DNA of 64,000 nucleotides, taken from assembly GCF_020907985.1 (NCBI RefSeq), contig NZ_JAJJPA010000003.1:279667-343666 (forward strand). Reading direction: 5' to 3'. The DNA is from Kitasatospora humi (GTDB taxonomy: Bacteria > Actinomycetota > Actinomycetes > Streptomycetales > Streptomycetaceae). A model generated the notes under the pieces. That model ran no database searches, was not told where the DNA came from, and saw only the letters and a list, made by a program, of their open reading frames with translations. The position numbers and the translations under genes were made by a program. How positions within the stretch are numbered: position 1 is the first letter of the stretch; each line of letters begins with the position of its first letter. Below are positions 24,351 through 33,316 of this stretch, piece after piece.

Positions 24351-25211
24351 TCAGATGCGTTCCACCGAGCCGGTGAGCCGGAGTTTGCGCTGGGCCCGCT
24401 GGTAGAACGTGGTGCGACCGAGTCGCACGACGCGTGCGGCGGCCGGCAGCATGGTCACCGCGACGACGGCGCCCGGTGAGAGGTGGCCGACCAGGAGGCC
24501 GTCCGCCTCGACGGCGAGGTCGCCGCTGTGCGGCAGGACTTCCAGATCGAGCCGCTCGCCGCTGGACAGGAACACCGAGCGGTTGAACGCGGCGTGGGGG
24601 GCCACGGGGGTGATCAGCAGCCCCTCTGCGTTGGGGGAGACGATCGGGCCGCCGGCGGAGAAGCTGTACGCGGTGGAGCCGGTGGGCGTGGCGACGACGA
24701 CCGCGTCGGCGGTGTAGGCCACGAAGGGCTCGCCCTGGACGCGTACGGCGACCGCCGCGGACTTGTGTCCCGGGCTGCGCAGGAGCACGACGTCATTGAG
24801 TGCCGCCTCCTGGGCGGCCCCGAAGCGGGCATGGACGCCGGAACGGGCTTCCACGGTGAAACGGTGGGCGTCGATGGCATCCAGGGCGGCGGGGAGTTCC
24901 GGTACGTCGACCTCGGCGAGGAAGCCCAGGCGTCCGACGTTGACGCCGAGCACCGGCGCGTGGCCCCCGGTCGCGAGCCGCATGGCGCGCAGCATGGTGC
25001 CGTCCCCACCGAGGCTGATCATCAGGTCGGCACTCGCGGCCATCTCCTCGGCCCCGACCGGAATGGCCTCGCAGCCGATCCGGGCCACCTCCGCCGCGAG
25101 CCCCAGGACCTTGGTCCCCCGGGCCCGGCTCCAACGGGCCACGGCGTCCACAGTGGGCGCGCAGGTGCGTTCGGGGTGGAGCACCACCCCCACCGTGCCG
25201 ATGTATCCCAT
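24351..25211 (-). CDS. NAD kinase
   Basis: Makes NADP from NAD and ATP. The protein has 286 residues from the ATG at 25211. The hallmark SLGGDGTMLRAMR is near residue 70, followed by LGVNVGRLGFLAEV, the substrate-binding LLRSPGHKSA region, and ATPTGSTAYSFSAGGPIVSP. Beginning at MGYIGTVGVVLHPERT matches other actinobacterial NAD kinases and has GAGGTGG upstream; a GTG at 25259 would add 16 residues. It lies upstream of, and in the same direction as, the peptide array. Streptomycetes often carry more than one NAD kinase; this may not be the main copy. Confidence 0.93.
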   Translation of the reverse strand: MGYIGTVGVVLHPERTCAPTVDAVARWSRARGTKVLGLAAEVARIGCEAIPVGAEEMAASADLMISLGGDGTMLRAMRLATGGHAPVLGVNVGRLGFLAEVDVPELPAALDAIDAHRFTVEARSGVHARFGAAQEAALNDVVLLRSPGHKSAAVAVRVQGEPFVAYTADAVVVATPTGSTAYSFSAGGPIVSPNAEGLLITPVAPHAAFNRSVFLSSGERLDLEVLPHSGDLAVEADGLLVGHLSPGAVVAVTMLPAAARVVRLGRTTFYQRAQRKLRLTGSVERI

Positions 25212-25340
25212 CCGGGCCACCTCGATGTCGGCCGGGCCGCTGTTGCTCCCTCCAGTCACGCACAGCCGGTCGCCACCTTCAAGGGCACCACCGGGCCCCC
25301 GGGGTCGGGCCGCACCGCCCGCGTCGGCGCGGCTCGAACC

Positions 25341-26285
25341 TCAGCTCGGCGGGGCCGGTAGCAGCGGGTCGGTGATGCCACCCGGGCAGGCCAGGCGGCC
25401 GACGTCCCAGCCGGCACGGACGGCTCCGGCCTGGTAGGCGCTCTCGTAGAAGGCGAGTACGGCCGCTCTCGGATCGGCCTCGCCGCGGGCCGCGTCGTAG
25501 GGCAGCACCGCCAGGTGGCTGCCGTTGAGCACGGTCCACTGCGCGGACCCGGGCGTGAGCGGGGCTTCGGCCAGGCGCGCGGGCTCGGGGGCCGTGTAGG
25601 AGTAGAAGGCCGGTGTGCCCAGGTCGCCGTCCCCGAACCAGAACCCGAAGCTGATCAACTCCCGGGAGTACGCCTCGCGGGTCACCGCGTCCACCTGCGG
25701 CGGTTGGTCCAGGTGGCGGTCGGCGAACCGGGTGTGGGCGATGTCGAACGAGTGCCAGAAGTGGTGGACGGGGCTGACCTTGCCCGAGAAGCGCGCCGCG
25801 AACTCCTCCAACACGAGTCCGACCTGGCTGAGCACCTGCCAGTAGCGGTTCGCCCAGGCGGGGTCGTAGGCGGCGTGCTCGAAGTCCTGGGCGAACGGCC
25901 GGTCGGTGTCGGGCAGGCGGTAGGGCCGGGGAACCCGGATCTCCATCCGGATGCCCAACGTGGCAAGTGCCTCCAGGGTCTGCCCGTAGAACGAGGCCAC
26001 GGACTGGCCCAGGAGCGGGAACGACTCCGTCCTGCCGTCCGCCGTCGCGACGACCAGTCGGTGCTCGACGAAGTCGAAGTCGATGGTGAAGACCGGGTTG
26101 CCGTCGACCTGTCCCATGGGCCGGGTGGTGAGCCCGCGCCCGGTGAGGTGGAAGGGGACGTTCCACCAGTGGTTGCGCCGCACGCTCGCCGCGAGGCGGA
26201 CCTTGCCCACGACCTGCGTGAAGCGGTGCAGCGTCTCCTTCGTGTCCCGCCACTCGGCGAGCGGCATCGGTGGGAACAGCTCCAT
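25341..26285 (-). CDS. DUF5996 family protein
   Basis: A 314-residue cytoplasmic protein of unknown function. It begins MELFPPMPLAEWRDTKETLH and continues with VRRNHWWNVPFHLTGRGLTT, a pattern typical of DUF5996. Later blocks rich in aromatic residues include VHHFWHSFDIAHTRF and ISFGFWFGDGD. The ATG at 26285 has CAGGAGGGG about eight bases upstream; the open frame continues farther but that stretch is unlike the family. Divergent from the flavin oxidoreductase. Nothing in it points to a specific reaction. Confidence 0.85.
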   Translation of the reverse strand: MELFPPMPLAEWRDTKETLHRFTQVVGKVRLAASVRRNHWWNVPFHLTGRGLTTRPMGQVDGNPVFTIDFDFVEHRLVVATADGRTESFPLLGQSVASFYGQTLEALATLGIRMEIRVPRPYRLPDTDRPFAQDFEHAAYDPAWANRYWQVLSQVGLVLEEFAARFSGKVSPVHHFWHSFDIAHTRFADRHLDQPPQVDAVTREAYSRELISFGFWFGDGDLGTPAFYSYTAPEPARLAEAPLTPGSAQWTVLNGSHLAVLPYDAARGEADPRAAVLAFYESAYQAGAVRAGWDVGRLACPGGITDPLLPAPPS

Positions 26286-26587
26286 CGCGTACCCCTCCTG
26301 TCCGTCGGCCGCGTCTCCATGATGACCGCGGTGGTCCGGACGCGCAGATGCGGGTCGGCTCCGCGGCGGGCCCGGGACGGCAGCGCGAGCGCCGGCTGAT
26401 CGCCGACCGGGTGGCCGGGCGGCCGGTGGCGCGGGGCCGGACGCCTGAGCTGTTCGGTAGGCATCGCTACCCCCATCCGGGTGGCGGGTCCGGCGAACAG
26501 GAATCGGCGGTGCGCCACGGACCAATGGTCGATGGGGCCGGTCGATGAGACGGCAGGCGAGCCCGCGACGCACGGGAGTAGGCCACG
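26286..26587. other. 302-bp divergent gap before the flavin oxidoreductase
   Basis: Holds the leaders of two divergent genes. No hairpin, operator or additional gene could be supported. Confidence 0.5.
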
Positions 26588-28180
26588 GTGATCAACAGGC
26601 GAGACGCTTTGCGCACGGGCGTGGCCGGTGCCATCGGCGCCCGGGCGGTGGCCCCGCAGGCGCCGGCGAGCGCGGCCGCGGTGCCCGACGCGGCCGAGCA
26701 GGTCAGCCCTCGGGACTGGGAACGCCTGGCCGGCGCACTCTCCCCGCGTTCCACCCTCTACCGGCCGTGCGGCTCCGGCTACCCCTCGTTGGCCCTCCCG
26801 TTCAACCACCGGTACGACGCGGTCCAGCCGGCCGGGATCGTCGCCTGCGGCACCACCGGGGACGTCGGCGAGGCGATCCGCTGGGCCCGCACGGTGGGGC
26901 TGCCGGCCGTGCCCCGCTCCGGGCTGGGACACAACTACGCCGGGTACTCCACCACCACCGGCCTGCTGCTGAACATGGCCCGGCTGAGGAGCATCGCCAC
27001 CGCCCCGCGGCCGGGCAGCTCCCGCTCCCGCGGGTACGGGCCCATGAAGGTGGTGCACGACGCCGGCACCGTCACCGTCGGGGCCGGAGTCACCAACGGC
27101 GATCTGCACCCGCTGCTGGAGGACCAGGGCATCTTCGTGCCGACCGGCCGCTGCCCCACCGTCGGGGTCGCCGGACTGGTACTGGGCGGCGGCATCGGCT
27201 TCAGCGACAAGATGTTCGGCCTGACCTGCGACCGGCTCACCGCCACGACCGTCGTGCTCGCTGACGGACGAGTGGTCGAGGCCGCCGAGGACTCGCACCC
27301 CGACCTGTTCTGGGCCTGCCGCGGCGGCGCCGGCAACAACTTCGGTGTCAACACCTCGTTTACGTTCCGGTACGAGCAGTTCGAGGGCACCGTGGGCGTC
27401 TACCGGCTCCGCTGGAGCCTGGACTCCGCCCAGCCGGTGATCACCACCGCGCAGCAGATCGCCCGGAGCACCGTGAACGACAAGCGGTTCCATCTGCGCC
27501 TCGGCATCGGGACCCACGGACGGACCAGGCCGCAGATCCAGCAGAACGCCGACGTCAACGCCATCGGCCAGTACTACGGCACCGTCGAGGAACTGCGTGC
27601 CATCCTCGCCCCGCTGCTCGACATCGGCACCGCCGAGGAGCGCACCGGCAACCGCGCGTCGATCCGAACCGTCACTCCGGGCGAGGCCGGCGCGCTGCTG
27701 AGCGCCACCACGCCGGCGCAGCGGTTCGCCGCCAAGTCAGCGGTCCTGGACTCCCGCACGCTCCTGACGGATCGCCAGATCGGCGCGGCGGCCGAGCGCC
27801 TGCTGGACTGGCCGGGCAGCGGCAACGAGGACGGAGCCGGCTTCGCGATGTTCGCCCTCGGCGGCGAGATCAACCGGGTACCGCCGGACGCGACCGCGTT
27901 CGTGCACCGCGACGACCTGTTCGTGTTCGCCGCCGAGACCTCCTGGGCGGACTACGACCCCCCTGGCCTCGCCGACGCCAACGTGCACTGGCTCGAGGAG
28001 TTCTACGGCGGCATCTTCCCCGGCGGGCCACCGCGGCACTCGTACCAGAACTTCCCCGACCCGACGCTGGAGGACTGGCGACGGGCCTACTACGGCGCGA
28101 ACTACGACCGCTTGGTCCGGGTGAAGCGGGCGTACGACCCGACGGGCTTCTTCGACTATCCGCAGGCGATCGGCACCTGA
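26588..28180 (+). CDS. Tat-exported FAD-linked oxidoreductase (berberine-bridge enzyme family)
   Basis: Secreted flavoenzyme of 530 residues; relatives oxidise sugars, alkaloids or polyketides. The twin-arginine signal (NRRDAL then a hydrophobic stretch to ASAAA) exports it folded. The FAD-binding half has PRSGLGHNYAGYST, whose histidine is the usual FAD attachment residue, and GRCPTVGVAGLVLGGGIGF, whose cysteine is the second attachment point, so bicovalent FAD is expected. The BBE C-terminal motif (NYDRLVRVKRAYDPTGFF) is complete. GTG start at 26588, with CACGGGAGTAGG upstream. It stands alone, so its substrate is open; carbohydrate oxidation is one possibility given the region. Confidence 0.9.
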   Translation: MINRRDALRTGVAGAIGARAVAPQAPASAAAVPDAAEQVSPRDWERLAGALSPRSTLYRPCGSGYPSLALPFNHRYDAVQPAGIVACGTTGDVGEAIRWARTVGLPAVPRSGLGHNYAGYSTTTGLLLNMARLRSIATAPRPGSSRSRGYGPMKVVHDAGTVTVGAGVTNGDLHPLLEDQGIFVPTGRCPTVGVAGLVLGGGIGFSDKMFGLTCDRLTATTVVLADGRVVEAAEDSHPDLFWACRGGAGNNFGVNTSFTFRYEQFEGTVGVYRLRWSLDSAQPVITTAQQIARSTVNDKRFHLRLGIGTHGRTRPQIQQNADVNAIGQYYGTVEELRAILAPLLDIGTAEERTGNRASIRTVTPGEAGALLSATTPAQRFAAKSAVLDSRTLLTDRQIGAAAERLLDWPGSGNEDGAGFAMFALGGEINRVPPDATAFVHRDDLFVFAAETSWADYDPPGLADANVHWLEEFYGGIFPGGPPRHSYQNFPDPTLEDWRRAYYGANYDRLVRVKRAYDPTGFFDYPQAIGT

Positions 28181-28337
28181 CAACCCGTGCGCGAACGGGA
28201 CCCCCCGAGGTGGTCGGCAATGCGTCGTTCCGAGGACGACCGGCGGGGGACCCTGTCCGGGACCGTCCGGCCGTCCGGGGGGTTACCGGGCGCGCGGTCC
28301 GTCCCACTGACCACGTCGCGGTGACGCCCCACGAGCA

Positions 28338-28381
28338 CTCCGTGGCGGGAGTGGACCTTTCGGTCCGCTCCCGCCACGGAG
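28338..28381. terminator. Strong bidirectional hairpin terminator
   Basis: 20-bp arms (28338-28357 and 28362-28381) around a TTTC loop, with one wobble pair. It lies between the convergent flavin oxidoreductase (stop 28180) and GH36 gene (stop 28417). Confidence 0.88.
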
Positions 28382-28416
28382 CGGGGTGAGCCGGGGGCCG
28401 GCCCGGCCGACTGGCG

Positions 28417-30564
28417 TCAGTCGACGCGGCGCAGGCGGATCAGGGAGCTGGCGTAGTCGCCGGCGGGCAGCCGGGGGTCGATGCCCTGCCGGGCCAGCAG
28501 GGCGCCGCTGTAGGTCGCTCCCTCGTCGAGGTCCAGGTAGTGGGCGGCCGGGTCCAGGGCCGGCAGGGGGAGCGCGGGTGCGCGGTGGCCGAAGCGGGTG
28601 GCCGGGCGGCAGACGAGCACCGCGTGCTCGGTGCCGTCCTCGGCCGCGTAGTGGACGGCCGTCACGCCGCCGGGCGCGCTGAGGCGGTGCTGGCGGCCGC
28701 GCTGCACCAACGGGCGGATCTCCTTGTAGCGGGCGACCAGTGCGGCGGCCTCGTCGAGTTCCTCCGCCGTCCACCGGGTCAGGTCGCCGCCGAGGCCGAG
28801 CGCGCCGGCCATGGCGACGTGGAAGCGGAAGCGCAGCGGTGTGCTGCGGCCGGTGGCTGCGTTGGGGCTGTCGGTGACCCAGGCGGCCATGGTCTGCGCG
28901 GGGTAGAGCTGGCTGAAGCCGTGCTGGATGCCGAGGCGGTCGACGGGGTCGGTGTTGTCCGAGGTCCACGCCTGGTCGGTGCGGGCGAGCACGGCCAGGT
29001 CGACCCGGCCGCCGCCGCCCGCGCAGGCCTCGATCCGCAGGCCCGGGTGGTCGGCCCGCAGCCGGTCCATGATCCGGTGGACGGCACGGACGTGGTCGAT
29101 CCAGAGCCGGTCGGGATCCGGATGGCCGGGCCACCCGGCCTCGGTGACGACCCGGTTCGCGTCCCACTTCAGCCAGTCGACGTCGTGCTCGCGCACCACC
29201 TGGTCCAGGGTGCGGTGGGCCCAGGCCTCCACCTCGGGGCGGCCGAAGTTCAGCATCAGCTGGTTGCGCAGCTCGGTCGCGTCGCGGGTCGGGGTGTGGA
29301 CCACCCAGTCGGGGTGGGCGCGGTGGAGGTCGCTGTCCGCGTTGACCATCTCCGGCTCCACCCAGAGGCCGAAGGACATGCCGAGGCGGTGCACCTCGTC
29401 GGCCAGCGGCCGCAGCCCGTCGGGGAACGCCGCCGGTCGGGGCGTCCAGTCACCGAGGCCGGCCCGGTCGCTGGTGCGCGCGCCGAACCAGCCGTCGTCG
29501 AGGACGAAGAGTTCGGCGCCGAGTCGGGCGGCGAGCCGGGCCAGACCCAGCTGACCGTCGTGGTCGACGGCGAAGCCGGTGGCCTCCCAGGAGTTGTAGA
29601 CGACCGGGCGGTCCCGTTCCGGCTCCGGCAGGACGTGCCGGCGGACGTGGTCGTGCCAGGCGCGGCTGGCGGCGCCGAAGCCGTGCGCGGTGTAGAGGCC
29701 CGCGAAGGCGGGGGTCTGCAGGCTCTCGCCGGGTTGGAGGGTCCAGCTCAGGCCCTCGTGGCCGAAGCCGCCGGTCCAGGTGGTCCGCCCGGTCGGATCC
29801 CGGTGCACGGTGATCCGCCAACTGCCGCTCCACGCGAGGGCGGTGCTCCAGACCTCGCCGTGCTCCTCGGTCGCGGTGCCGTCGTCGAGGGCGAGCCAGG
29901 GGTTGGCGTGGTGGCTGGTCAGGCCGCGCCGGCTGGTGAGGACGGTCTCCGCGACCGGGAGCCTGTCGCGGTGCAGCCGGAACTCGCTGTTCCAGCCGCC
30001 CACCAGGTGGCTGAGCCGGTAGTCGGGCAGGGCCGGTGCCGTCCAGGAGGCCGAGTCCAGCCGGTCGACGACGATCGGCCCGGACACGTCGGAGTCGTTG
30101 GCGCCGTCGGGGCCGGTGTGGCTGAGCTCCACCCAGCGCTCGATGACGTCGCTGCCGGGGCGGACCCGGTAGCAGAGGTCGGCGGCCAACGGGTAGCGGC
30201 GGTCGGCGAGGTGCAGTCGCAGCTCGTTCCCTTCGACGGTGTGCCCGGTGAGGGTCCACTGGGCGCCGCGGGTGCCGTCCGCGAACCGCACCTGGAGGCC
30301 GGCCGGCCCGAACCGTGCCCCGGTCTGCGGGGCGAGCTCGTCGGCGGCGGCCTCGGACTCGAAGCTGCTCGCGGCGGGGGAGACGGCGGCCGGCAGGGCG
30401 GCGAGGTCGTCGGGATCGAGGACCGCTCCCCAGTACAGGTGCCGGGGGCTGCCGTCTGCGTCGACGCGCAGCGCGTAGACGCTGCCCGGCGTCCGCAGGA
30501 CGGCGAGGCCGCGGGCGGGGTCGAAGGAGACGGGCGGAGGCGTGGCAGGCACAGGTTGTCCCAA
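28417..30564 (-). CDS. Alpha-galactosidase, GH36
   Basis: Cytoplasmic glycosidase that removes alpha-linked galactose from imported oligosaccharides. It has 715 residues, the normal GH36 size: N-terminal sandwich, then the barrel with YNSWEATGF, LFVLDDGWFG, FGLWVEPEMVN, nucleophile Asp468 in WLKWDAN, CAGGGGRVDL and acid/base Asp536 in WTSDNTDP. No signal peptide. The TTG at 30564 is the longest start; a GTG at 30552 is equally plausible, and neither has a good ribosome site. Divergent from the ROK regulator, which probably controls it. Confidence 0.92.
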   Translation of the reverse strand: MGQPVPATPPPVSFDPARGLAVLRTPGSVYALRVDADGSPRHLYWGAVLDPDDLAALPAAVSPAASSFESEAAADELAPQTGARFGPAGLQVRFADGTRGAQWTLTGHTVEGNELRLHLADRRYPLAADLCYRVRPGSDVIERWVELSHTGPDGANDSDVSGPIVVDRLDSASWTAPALPDYRLSHLVGGWNSEFRLHRDRLPVAETVLTSRRGLTSHHANPWLALDDGTATEEHGEVWSTALAWSGSWRITVHRDPTGRTTWTGGFGHEGLSWTLQPGESLQTPAFAGLYTAHGFGAASRAWHDHVRRHVLPEPERDRPVVYNSWEATGFAVDHDGQLGLARLAARLGAELFVLDDGWFGARTSDRAGLGDWTPRPAAFPDGLRPLADEVHRLGMSFGLWVEPEMVNADSDLHRAHPDWVVHTPTRDATELRNQLMLNFGRPEVEAWAHRTLDQVVREHDVDWLKWDANRVVTEAGWPGHPDPDRLWIDHVRAVHRIMDRLRADHPGLRIEACAGGGGRVDLAVLARTDQAWTSDNTDPVDRLGIQHGFSQLYPAQTMAAWVTDSPNAATGRSTPLRFRFHVAMAGALGLGGDLTRWTAEELDEAAALVARYKEIRPLVQRGRQHRLSAPGGVTAVHYAAEDGTEHAVLVCRPATRFGHRAPALPLPALDPAAHYLDLDEGATYSGALLARQGIDPRLPAGDYASSLIRLRRVD

Positions 30565-30718
30565 CAGGCTTGACGGGGTGGTGAAGATCGGTCGTGGAAC
30601 GGGTGGCGACCTTGACGGAGGGCTCCGGCGGTGACACGAAGGTCGCCAGAGCGTAGGTCCGGCCCGAGCGGAAAATCAATACTGGACAAAGTTATTTATT
30701 TACGAGTACGTTGCCGCC
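30565..30718. promoter_or_regulatory. Divergent control region, GH36 and ROK regulator
   Basis: 154 bp with a markedly AT-rich patch at about 30675-30710 (AATCAATACTGGACAAAG, then TTATTTATTTACG). TGGACA resembles a -35. Patches like this are common ROK-repressor sites, but no precise operator could be fixed. Confidence 0.5.
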
Positions 30719-31876
30719 GTGTTTCCGAACCATGCGCATCCACTGGTCACCGCGCCGGCCGAGACGACCATCCTCGCTCTGCTGCTGGCCGAGGGCCCGC
30801 TCAGCAGGGTCGAACTGGCCCGCCGGACGGGGCTGTCCTCAACCGCGGTGACGAAGGCGGCGCGACCGCTCATCGAAGACGGCTACCTGCACGAGCTCCC
30901 ACCGGAGCGCACCGCCCCGGGAGCCGGCCGCCCGGTCAACCCGCTGGCGGTCACCCCGGACCGGGAGTTCTTCGTCGGTGTGAAGATCAGCGCCGACGCC
31001 CTGTACGGTACGGTCTGCGACCTGCGGGCCCGGATGCGCACCACCGCCCACCGCCGACTCGACCAGCGCGACCCCGCCTCGGTGTGCGCGCTGATCGCCG
31101 AGATGGTGGACGAACTGCTCAATGCCAAACCGGAGTTCAGGCAACGGAGCAGACACCTGGGGATCGCCGTCTCCGGTGACGTGGACCGCCGCCGCGGCCG
31201 GGTGCGCTACTCCGTGCTCCCCGGCTGGCAGGACGTGCCGCTCGGCGAGACGGTCGCCGAGGCGACCGGCCTGGCGGTGAGCATCGAGAACGACGTCAAG
31301 GCCCTGACCGTCACCGAGCACTGGTTCGGTGAGGGCATCGGAACCGAGTACTTCGCGCTGGTCACCATCGGCGCGGGCATCGGCTCCGGACTCGTCGTCA
31401 ACGGCGAGTTGGTGGCCGGGGCTTACGGGGTCGCCGGTGAGCTGGGCCACATCTGCGTCGATCCCGCCGGCCCGCGCTGCCACTGCGGCGCGGTCGGTTG
31501 CGTCGAGGCCATCGCGTCCACCGACGCGGTCCGCGACGGCGTCCGCAGCGCCGTCGGCGATCCGGACCTGGACTTCGACGGCGCCGTGCGACTCGCCCGC
31601 GACGGGAACCCCGTCGCGCAGCGGGCCTTCGTCCGGGCCGGCCGGGCGATCGGGACCGGCATCGCCACCCTGGTGAACCTGCTCGGCCCCGAACGCGTCG
31701 TGGTCACCGGAGAGGGGCTCGACACCTACGACCTCTTCGGCACCCACATCAAGGAGGCGTACACCGCGCACGGCTTCAAGGCCGCGGCCAAGTGCCCATT
31801 GACCCTGCGTCCACTGCCGTGGGAGGAATGGGCCCGCGGCGGAGCCGTCACCGCCATCCAGGCGCTCTTTCCCTGA
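30719..31876 (+). CDS. ROK family transcriptional regulator
   Basis: Sugar-responsive regulator of 385 residues. An N-terminal winged helix (LSRVELARRTGLSSTAVTKAARPL) is followed by a ROK sugar-kinase-like domain with the ATP-site sequence VTIGAGIGSGLVVNG, the ELGHICVDP segment and the zinc cluster CHCGAVGCVE. GTG start just after the AT-rich divergent region. It sits between a GH36 gene and an ABC importer plus three glycosidases, so it is probably their repressor, relieved by a monosaccharide of the target glycan. A few ROK proteins act as activators. Confidence 0.92.
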   Translation: MFPNHAHPLVTAPAETTILALLLAEGPLSRVELARRTGLSSTAVTKAARPLIEDGYLHELPPERTAPGAGRPVNPLAVTPDREFFVGVKISADALYGTVCDLRARMRTTAHRRLDQRDPASVCALIAEMVDELLNAKPEFRQRSRHLGIAVSGDVDRRRGRVRYSVLPGWQDVPLGETVAEATGLAVSIENDVKALTVTEHWFGEGIGTEYFALVTIGAGIGSGLVVNGELVAGAYGVAGELGHICVDPAGPRCHCGAVGCVEAIASTDAVRDGVRSAVGDPDLDFDGAVRLARDGNPVAQRAFVRAGRAIGTGIATLVNLLGPERVVVTGEGLDTYDLFGTHIKEAYTAHGFKAAAKCPLTLRPLPWEEWARGGAVTAIQALFP

Positions 31877-32044
31877 GCAGCCGTCAAACCCCCGCTGCCC
31901 GAAGAACCGCCGGGCTTCTGAACCACCGACCTCGCCTCCGGCGGGGGCCGGTGTCCGTCACCGCCTGCCAGCTGTGAACGTCGGACACCGGTCACGCCGG
32001 ACGACGAGCCGTACCCTCACCCACCCGAGCATTAAGGATGCGAA

Positions 32045-33316
32045 ATGAGCGCACAGAGAACCCATCTTAGCCGCAGAGGATTCCTGGGCGGATCCCTGAT
32101 GGTTGTCGCCGGAGCCGTGGTCGGCTGCAGCACCAGCCCCGGCGGCGGGTCCTCGTCCGGCGCCAAGACCACCCTGAACGTCTGGTACCACGCCTACGGC
32201 GAGGCCGGGACCCAGCAGGCCGCGATGCGCTACGCCACCTCCTTCACCAAGGCCAACCCGGACATCGCCGTCAAGGTCACCTGGGTCCCGGGCGACTACA
32301 GCAGCAAGCTCAACTCCTCCCTGCTCACCGCGGCCGCGCCGGACGTCTTCGAGATCGGCGACTTCAACGAGGGCATGGCCCGGCGGGGTCAGCTGGCCGC
32401 GCTCGACGACATCTACGGCAGCGCCGCGTCCGACTTCAACAAGGCCGATCTCGACGAGGTCACGGTCGACGGCAAGCCCTACGGCGTCAAGATGATCGAC
32501 GACGTCATCATGCTCTACTACCGCAAGAGCGTGCTCTCCAAGGCCGGCATCAATCCGCCCCAGACCTACGACGACCTCGTCGCCGCGGCGAAGGCACTGA
32601 CCACCAAGAGCGGCAAGGGCCTGTTCATCGGCAACGACGGCCTGGGCGACACCCCGGTCCTGGCCGTCCTCTCCAACGGCGGCGACCTGGTCAAGAGCGG
32701 CCGGGCGGCCTTCGCCACGCCGCAGGCCATCGAGGCGGTGGCCGGTCTCAAGCGCCTGCATGACGACCAGTCGATCCAGCTCGGCTTCACCACCGACTGG
32801 TGGGACCCGTCCGCCTTCACCCAGAACGTCGTCCCCATGCAGTACTGCGGCCTGTGGGCCCTGCCGGCGATCAAGACCGCGCTCGGTGACGACTTCGGTG
32901 TGCTGCCGTGGCCCGCCTTCAAGGCCGGCGGCACCCCCGTGGTGCGGGTCGGCGGCTGGACCAGCGTCGTGAACGCCAAGGGCAAGAACGTCGACGCGGC
33001 CAAGAAGTACGTGCAGTGGCTGTGGATCCAGCAGAGCGACCTGCCGAAGGACTGGGCCCAGGGCTACGGCCTCCACATACCGCCGCGCAACTCGGTCGCC
33101 GCTTCCGCCGACAAGCTCACCAGCGGGCCTGCCAAGGACATCGTCGACCTGGCCACCAAGTACGGCCGGACCAACCCCGGTACCTGGGACACCGCGGTGA
33201 GCACCGCGTTCAACAACGCGGCAGCCAAGATCGTCACCGGGGGAGACGCAGCCGCGCTCCTCACCGACGCGGCCAAGCAGGCCCAGGCCGACATCGACAA
33301 GCAGCTCGCCGGATGA
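32045..33316 (+). CDS. Sugar ABC transporter substrate-binding lipoprotein (CUT1)
   Basis: Oligosaccharide-binding lipoprotein of 423 residues. The signal has a twin-arginine-like SRRGFLGG, a hydrophobic core and the lipobox VVGCS. The mature part is a type 1 solute-binding protein: LNVWYHAYGEAGTQQAAMRY, VTWVPGDYSSKLNSSL, APDVFEIGDF and later LPWPAFKAGG. AAGGATGCG precedes the ATG. It overlaps the first permease by four bases. Its ATPase is not in the window, as is normal for actinobacterial CUT1 systems that share MsiK. Confidence 0.93.
   Translation: MSAQRTHLSRRGFLGGSLMVVAGAVVGCSTSPGGGSSSGAKTTLNVWYHAYGEAGTQQAAMRYATSFTKANPDIAVKVTWVPGDYSSKLNSSLLTAAAPDVFEIGDFNEGMARRGQLAALDDIYGSAASDFNKADLDEVTVDGKPYGVKMIDDVIMLYYRKSVLSKAGINPPQTYDDLVAAAKALTTKSGKGLFIGNDGLGDTPVLAVLSNGGDLVKSGRAAFATPQAIEAVAGLKRLHDDQSIQLGFTTDWWDPSAFTQNVVPMQYCGLWALPAIKTALGDDFGVLPWPAFKAGGTPVVRVGGWTSVVNAKGKNVDAAKKYVQWLWIQQSDLPKDWAQGYGLHIPPRNSVAASADKLTSGPAKDIVDLATKYGRTNPGTWDTAVSTAFNNAAAKIVTGGDAAALLTDAAKQAQADIDKQLAG

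Noticed and set aside
24351..25211. NAD kinase as a part of the peptide system
   Set aside because: It is co-directional, but 600 bp with its own promoter-like elements separate it from the first peptide, and its function is housekeeping.
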